A DNA stretch of 64,000 nucleotides from Bimastos eiseni. Lineage: Eukaryota; Annelida; Clitellata; Crassiclitellata; Lumbricidae. Positions 58,443-64,000 of this stretch are shown here, one piece after another. The stretch covers positions 13,943,961-14,007,960 of the forward strand of contig OY365810.1 in assembly GCA_959347315.1 (NCBI GenBank), written 5' to 3'. Positions within the stretch are counted from its first letter, which is position 1. The number at the start of each line of letters is the position of its first letter. Under the pieces are notes generated by a model. The model made no database searches and was not told the origin of the DNA. It saw only the letters and a list, made by a program, of their open reading frames with translations. The position numbers and the translations under genes were made by a program.

Positions 58443-61400
58443 GGGTCAAGTGGAGATGGGTTGAGCTGTGCACTGAAGGCAGTTGATGATGCTCTGACCA
58501 TTCTGCAGCAGGGACCTAATGACTCTTCTCAACTGCTGGCCGCTGTAACAGTTGAGCTATCGCACAGCATTAAGGACGAAGAAGGACTAAAAAGTGTCGT
58601 TGAACACATCTTTCAAGAGGTCAGTGATGGGTACAAGGCTGAAAGGGTGTATAGGCTGAAAGGGTGTATAGGCTTTCGTTTGTTTCATTCTACTATAAAT
58701 AAAATACTCTCCTCAGACATTAGGAAGAGTCTTTTATCTGAAGACTATTGTGCACCATTTAAAACACAGTTAACACTGTAGTTTGTGAAATTATTTTTTA
58801 AAACATAACAATTGGTTGGTAGATTCTGTATAATTCATAGATCTGTATTTACAATGTGCAAGCACCTTGCATGTTTCTGCACCTCGAAACATTTCTTTAT
58901 CAGCTTCAATTTATGCTTTGTTGTCAATGTTTCTGCACTGGCAAATGGAAGTGAGAAGGAGTAGGGAGTCCAAATGCATTAGAACTTAAAATGAAGATAG
59001 GTATAGCTTATACATTATATCACATTTAACACGCTTTGTGCCCATAAAAAATAATTACCATTCGTGCAAAGGACGAGTGGCTGACTAAGTGTCTGTAGAG
59101 TAGGGATGAACCAAAACTCGGTTCAGAACTCGGCTCGTTCCAATTTTCTTGGTACTCAGCAAAACTCGGACAAACATTGGTTCCAAGTATTAACTTTTTT
59201 GATTTTCTGTTTTGAAAATGAAAATCTGATTTTTTTATTTACAAAACGACAATTGACGTAACTATAAGTACAAAATTCTGTTATTTCTATTTTAAAAATG
59301 ACAATCGACCTATCTAGAAACACAAATAGTGCTACTGTTAGTGCTTAAAAGTTACTACTTTCTAGTGTTAACTAAGGCAAAACTAAATAATTAAATCAAT
59401 CAAAAATACTTGATATAGCACCCCTTCAAGATATCTACTTAGAGGCGCTCCCGGCCTAATCCTCAGCTGAAAATGACAGTTTTAAGAGAGGCATAAAATG
59501 AAGATGAGGAGTTCTTAGGTAGGAGACAGAGCTCTTCATTAAAGTTGTGCAAACTGCCACTCTAAACATCAAGAGAATGAGACGTTTTTACATATTCGAA
59601 ACTCGGCCTCGGCAAAATTCAACTCATAAAACTCTATACTTGGACTCGGCAACACATTCAGACTCGGTTCATCCCTACTTGGGAGGGGCAATTCTGTCGT
59701 CAGAAACAAACTGTTGCTGTTTGATTTGCCCTACTACTGTAAGCTTCAGTTTTCAGTGATCATTAAATCTGTACTGTTACTGTTGAGGTTATGACCAGCT
59801 GTGCAGTTATTCTATGACATGAATCTTTGCTTTTTGTGAGCACTTCTATTTTGCAAGCGGTTAAGACCAATTAGACCATTCTGTTTGATCTTGGTCTGGT
59901 AAAACTTGTGTGTTTGGGAGCATCTCTGTTGAGTTTTCTTGACGATGCATAACTGCCTGGCTGGTTGAGGCAACCATTTTTTATGCAGTAGCATAAATAG
60001 TAAAACTCTTGGCATGCAGGTGTAAGGTTGACTTTCTCCCATTAGATCATCATCATGCTCTTCATTAAGATCATTATGCTAATGCATTGCTGCTTGACCA
60101 GTTGTGCACCATCCTACGTTAGAAGGCTATTTATTTCATTGTCATCTTTAAGTGCCTGACTGCAACACAGGGTTGTCTGGTTTTAACCCATCCAATATTG
60201 TATTGTATTTAAGCAAACTTTAACAGTAACAGTACAGATCTACTGATTGTTAAGTGCCTCTAGTAGGGTGAACCGAAGCAGGTTTGAGAAAAGTGAAAGA
60301 GGATGAGAGATAGAAGTTTAGCATATTAGAGCAAACAGAAGGCAAGAGGACATTCCAGAGAGAGGTACCAATTGAAACAAATAATCAAGACTGAGCCATA
60401 GCTGTTTTAGTATGACAGACCAAGTGCGCGTAGGGAAGAAGCTGAATGAGGCCGAAGTGTCACGTAAACCAGATATTTCTGGGCAAGAGCCTGAAGAGCG
60501 TTGAAGGTTAGAACAAGCATTTTTTTGCAAGTGAGCATGGAGAGGGAGCAATTCATATTGCCACAATGCTACATGGAAGCTTTGCTGTGTCTGATGTCTC
60601 AATCTGGACCAGGCTTCCATTCAATCTGTGTCATGGTCTTCTCCTCTGTATGCAGCATAGTGCCTGTATTTTGTAGCAGTTCTTTTTGAACGAAGGTCAT
60701 TTTGCAGCAGTAAGCGACTTTGTATGGTCAAATTTGAGACACTTCAGATGAGTTTTCTTGAAGAGGTGCTATGTAAATGAATCACTTACTGCTGCAAAAT
60801 GACCTTCGTTATGCTGTTGCTGTTAGTGCCTTCGGAGGACTGATATTCACGTGACTGGTGCTCAACTGTGCGCGTACCTGTCCACACATCTAGTACTCGA
60901 CGATGCCATCAAAACTAGCTTCAGAAAAGTGTTTCTTAGCAGGTTTGTAAGTTCAGACTATGTTTACAGTCAGTTGATAGATAGGTATGCTTTAGAACTG
61001 CTTGTTTTATTATGTCTGAAATTAGGGGGATTATGAAATACAGCGAATGTGAAAATTTGTACGACTTTGGTTTTATAGTAATTTATTTCACCAGCCTGGA
61101 TTTTATTCAAGAAAACAGGGGTGGGAATGGTTGAGATGGTGTAAGTATAGAACATAGTGCAATTGCATTCCAGTTTTTAAGAATAATAATGTTAGTAGCT
61201 GTCAAGAATATCATGTCAAGTAGTGTAAGTAAAGTAATGTAAATATTATTATAAGAGATGCATCTTCTGATGCTGCTTGTCTTGCATATTTAAATGACAG
61301 TTTGAGAGAGCATGCATAGATCCTACTTTGCAGAGCTTTCTTGACTGGCTTTAAAATGTGTAAAGAAATTCTGTTGGGAATGAATTGAGTTTTATAGGCA

Positions 61401-62027
61401 TTTACAATGAAATCGTGCATGGTATTTTACTAGGGGCTCTAAAGAATTCATTATTTTTTGCTATTCTGCACAGAAATAAGAATTTCGTGTGTCTGTTATG
61501 TTTGTGGCAATAACCTTTAATAGCTGCCAATTCCCAGAATAACAATTTCAACATAACAGAGTGTTAGACATTTATGTTATTTTCCAAACAATAATTGTAT
61601 TGGTATGTATTGATTTAACAGTAAGTTATTGCTATGATTGTTTGTCTTAATTTAATTTCATAGCAGCTGAATTAGACATAAAAGTGGCTTTCAGCACTAG
61701 TTTCTGGTAGGTTTAGATAATTATAAAAATGACCAGGAAGCATGTACTGCCAAATGTAGGGGGGTGGATGTGTGTGAGTGGGTAGATAGTTAGAATGTTA
61801 CTGAGTGACTTGATAATGCATGTCTGAATGCAATGTTGTGTGTGAAATTTAGCAGTACATGATTATTATTTAGGACTATATTTTGAAATTTTATTGTGGT
61901 CTATTGTTGTGTTCACAGATGCCAGTTCGTATACACTGCTCGAAATGAATTAGCTGAATCATATGTTAGACGGAAAGAACTCGTCATTTTCACAGAATTT
62001 ATGGCTCAAGTTCTGATACACATGAGG
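58443..62027 (+). CDS. MIF4G-domain protein, PAIP1/CTIF type (three exons seen, 3' end outside window)
   Basis: Exons 58443-58619 (phase 0 to 0), 60827-60942 (0 to 2) and 61919-62027 (2 to 0) join in frame with GT-AG borders and encode 134 residues. They read VDDALTILQQGPNDSSQLL, SVVEHIFQE|CLRRTDIHVTG, AQLCAYLSTHL, FRKVFLSRCQ and RRKELVIFTEFMAQVL. This matches, at constant spacing, the MIF4G helices of PABP-interacting protein 1 and CTIF (VELIYQQ..., GARLCNYLS, FR..LL.RC). These proteins bind eIF4A and poly(A)- or cap-binding factors to promote translation. The domain continues beyond 62028; no later exon is visible before 64000. The N-terminus is uncertain. It lies 8.3 kb downstream of, and in the same direction as, the ankyrin gene. 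Confidence 0.75.
59101..59677. mobile_element. TAGGGATGAACC-type hAT miniature element with LINE insertion
   Basis: TAGGGATGAACC and GGTTCATCCCTA are perfect 12-bp inverse ends. Flanks CTGTAGAG and CTTGGGAG match at 5 of 8. A minus-strand LINE terminal fragment (about 59394-59540) splits it: an AATCAATCAAAAATA tail, TATAGCACCCCTTCAAG and AGAGGCGCTCCCGG. Related to 42643-43221. Lies in the intron between the first two MIF4G exons. Confidence 0.75.
60240..60826. repeat. Repeat-derived intron sequence with a 26-bp perfect inverted repeat
   Basis: 60240-60560 is purine-rich repeat-like sequence. The arms 60689-60714 (AACGAAGGTCATTTTGCAGC...) and 60785-60810 are exact reverse complements around a 70-base loop. 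The loop holds a LINE terminal module (TTCTTGAAGAGGTGCTATGT). The right arm ends 16 bp before the exon at 60827. Confidence 0.8.
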
Positions 62028-62401
62028 GTAATTTCAATGGTCTTGATGTTGTTAAGAGGTTGTAAGACTGTCCTGAACAAACATTATAAATGAAGATGTG
62101 GGAAGCAATTTGTTGCCAAATGTCAGGAACTGACAATGATGATGTAGAAACAATTTGAAATTGAATCTTTTGAACAAAACAGCAAGCTCTGTTATTGCTA
62201 AATTTGTCTTATCTATGACCAGTGTATAATGCTGTTTTTTCTTCATGTTCTTCTGTATGTAGAGCATACACTGAAAAAAGTAATTACGAAAACAGTTTTG
62301 CCAAAGTTTTTCATCCTTCTGCTGCAATAGTATTGACTTTTTTCATTGAAGTGAGATCCAACATGATAATTGCTTGTCAGTTGCAGTACTAGTAAGGTCA
62401 A

Positions 62402-63780
62402 TTTATTATTATTATTATTATTATTAAATTTGTAACGCGCACAAGGCCACACCTAAATGTGAATCTGAGGCGCGGATAGTCAGTCGCCAGGAGAAGATGC
62501 AATCAGATTTCCAGATCCTTGAAAGCCAAAGAGAAATAGTGAGTTTTGAGTCGCCTTTTTGAAGGAAGTGAATTTGAGCTACGAAGAGAGAGTGGCAGTC
62601 GATTCCATTCCCTAGGAGCAGAGACATGAAATGCACGAGAGCCCATAACTGTTCTGCATCATGGCTCAACTAAAAGACCTGTAGTTGATGATCAAAACAA
62701 GGAGGAATGTAAGGAGTTAGTAGAGCATGAATATAGGTAGGTGTACTGGTGATGATGGTTTTGTAGGTCAAACAAGCTAACTTGAATTTGATTCTGAATT
62801 CAACAGGGAGCCAATGCAGCTGGTGGAGTAGGGCAGAGGAGCACGTTTGTAGTGGGACACGTAGCACTACTCGAGCTAACGTATTTTGGATACGTTGAAG
62901 CCTATTGAGTTCAAGGTGGTCTGAGAGACCGACAAAAAGTGAATTAGCATAATCGAGGCGAGAGGAGACAAGTGAGCAGGCTATAGTTTCAGACATATTT
63001 TGAGTTAGAGCCGACCTTATGTGCAGGCCCGCCGACAGAAATTTCGGGCCCCTAGGCAGGGCTGCCACCGGCCCCCCCCAGAAGAAAGTACTAAGACGGA
63101 ATTGCATGAGCGTAGTATTATTATACAATATACATAATAGTGATAATACCACATAAAAATGATAAAATGGTAAATAAGTACGGCAATATTCAGATGCTTG
63201 AAGTTTAATCTGATTGTAATTAAGTTCAGTTAAGTTATATTTTAAAAAGGCATAAATAATACACTTTTTATAGCTGATCATAATTTTTTCAAAAGTTGAT
63301 TGCGGGCCCGGGCCGGGCCCCTAAAACTCGCCGGGCCCTGGGCAGTTGCCCCCCTGCCCCCTCTCGGCGGGCCTGCTTATGTGATGTATTGCCCTGATGT
63401 GGTAAAAACAAGATTTACAAAGGCTTGTTATGTGAGGTCGAAATGTGAGCTTGCTGTTGAAGGTAACCCCAAGTGTTTTGACAGAGTCTGAAAGCGGCAC
63501 AGCAGTGCCAGCCAGTTCAATGCTAGAGAGCATAGGGAAGGAACACAAGCGTTGACATGAGCCAAATACAATTGCTTCAGACTTGTCTGGGTTTATGGCC
63601 AAACCATTGAAACAGAACCATGCATATATGGATGAGAGGCATTCTTCCAGTTTTAGTTTACCAGACTGATCAGTGTGTGACAGAGCAATATGGAGCTGAG
63701 TATCTTGGTCTGAGCTTCTCGTGGAACAGTTATTACTTCGTTGAAACCAGATCAAGTCGTTCACTCATAATTCCTCATTG
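62402..63780 (-). mobile_element. CR1/L2-like LINE, RT C-terminal half, split by a hAT element
   Basis: On the minus strand from 63764: FNGLAINPDKSEAIVFG, VKTLGVTFNSKLTF and SLCKSCFYHIRAI. After the insertion at 63024-63375 it continues with TIACSLVSSRLDYANSLFVG, LQRIQNTLARVVL, LHWLPVEFRIKFK and, in another frame, APREWNRLPLSLRS. It ends with the GCGCCTCAGATTCA module and an (AAT)n tail at 62402-62426. Few frame breaks remain, so it is relatively young. It sits in the intron following the third MIF4G exon. 5' parts are absent. Confidence 0.88.
63024..63375. mobile_element. hAT miniature element, 352 bp, inside the LINE
   Basis: CAGGCCCGCCGACAGAAATT and CCCCCTCTCGGCGGGCCTG are inverse ends. 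The flanking 8-bp repeat CTTATGTG is perfect (63016-63023 and 63376-63383). Removing the element with one repeat restores an uninterrupted LINE frame across the site (CFYHIRAIHHI|RSALTQNMSE), which proves the insertion. No transposase. Confidence 0.95.
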
Positions 63781-64000
63781 AGTGATGCTTCGTGGTCAAA
63801 TGATAGTGGCATTTAAAACATGGTTGCTTTTTTTCCAATTTATTTGGTAACCAAAAAACACAAGAAACTGACAAACAACAAGTTTTCATAAATGAATAAT
63901 CTGGTTACACGGGAACCTAAAGGGGTCATAGACCCTTCTAACCAGGGGTCCCTATATAGAATTTATAAACTGGCGATGGGCTACCGATATTAATAACATT
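63781..64000. other. Non-coding end of window
   Basis: Nothing recognised apart from GGGGTCATAGACCC and CAGGGGTCCC motifs near 63922-63955 that might belong to another transposon end. Confidence 0.35.

Overview
Organism and overall character. This is nuclear DNA of a metazoan with large introns and many repeats. The supporting evidence is GT-AG exon chains with exact phase agreement, AATAAA signals, LINE, SINE and hAT debris, and long tri- and tetranucleotide arrays. The CR1/L2-like LINEs, tRNA-derived SINEs and hAT miniature elements suggest a marine invertebrate, perhaps a deuterostome such as an echinoderm or hemichordate. That assignment is only an impression. No bacterial genes, operons or CRISPR arrays are present.

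Layout. From 1 to 26,000 there are mostly transposons, satellites and a diverged duplication. A block made of a CATC-type microsatellite, a LINE 3' end, and a two-exon minus-strand orphan gene with its upstream region occurs at 1-5110 and again at 18149-22935. Both copies of the orphan gene (2949-4278 and 21126-22280) keep an open frame, the same intron and a tiny second exon. Between them lie degenerate LINEs (9190-12500), the last exon of a PAP2-family phosphatase-like gene (13405-13790, minus strand), and a Russian-doll nest of transposons (13837-17274).

From 26739 to 50153 on the plus strand I assembled a complete 15-exon gene for a 979-residue ankyrin-repeat protein. Every junction keeps phase. 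Its introns hold several hAT miniature elements with 8-bp target duplications, a 16-copy 40-bp minisatellite, 27-bp and 16-bp satellites, and SINE and LINE pieces. A second plus-strand gene follows. Its exons at 58443-58619, 60827-60942 and 61919-62027 encode a MIF4G domain of the PAIP1/CTIF type (translation initiation). It has a doubtful first exon at 56145, and its 3' end lies outside the window.

How the parts relate. The two clear host genes lie in the same direction, but nothing suggests they act in one pathway. The clearest theme is transposon biology. At least twelve hAT-type insertions can be delimited, seven with identical 8-bp target duplications. Numerous LINE 3' ends share one short terminal module followed by a simple-sequence tail, and the largest microsatellites begin next to such ends. 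The least explained coding signal is the duplicated Lys/Pro-rich orphan gene.
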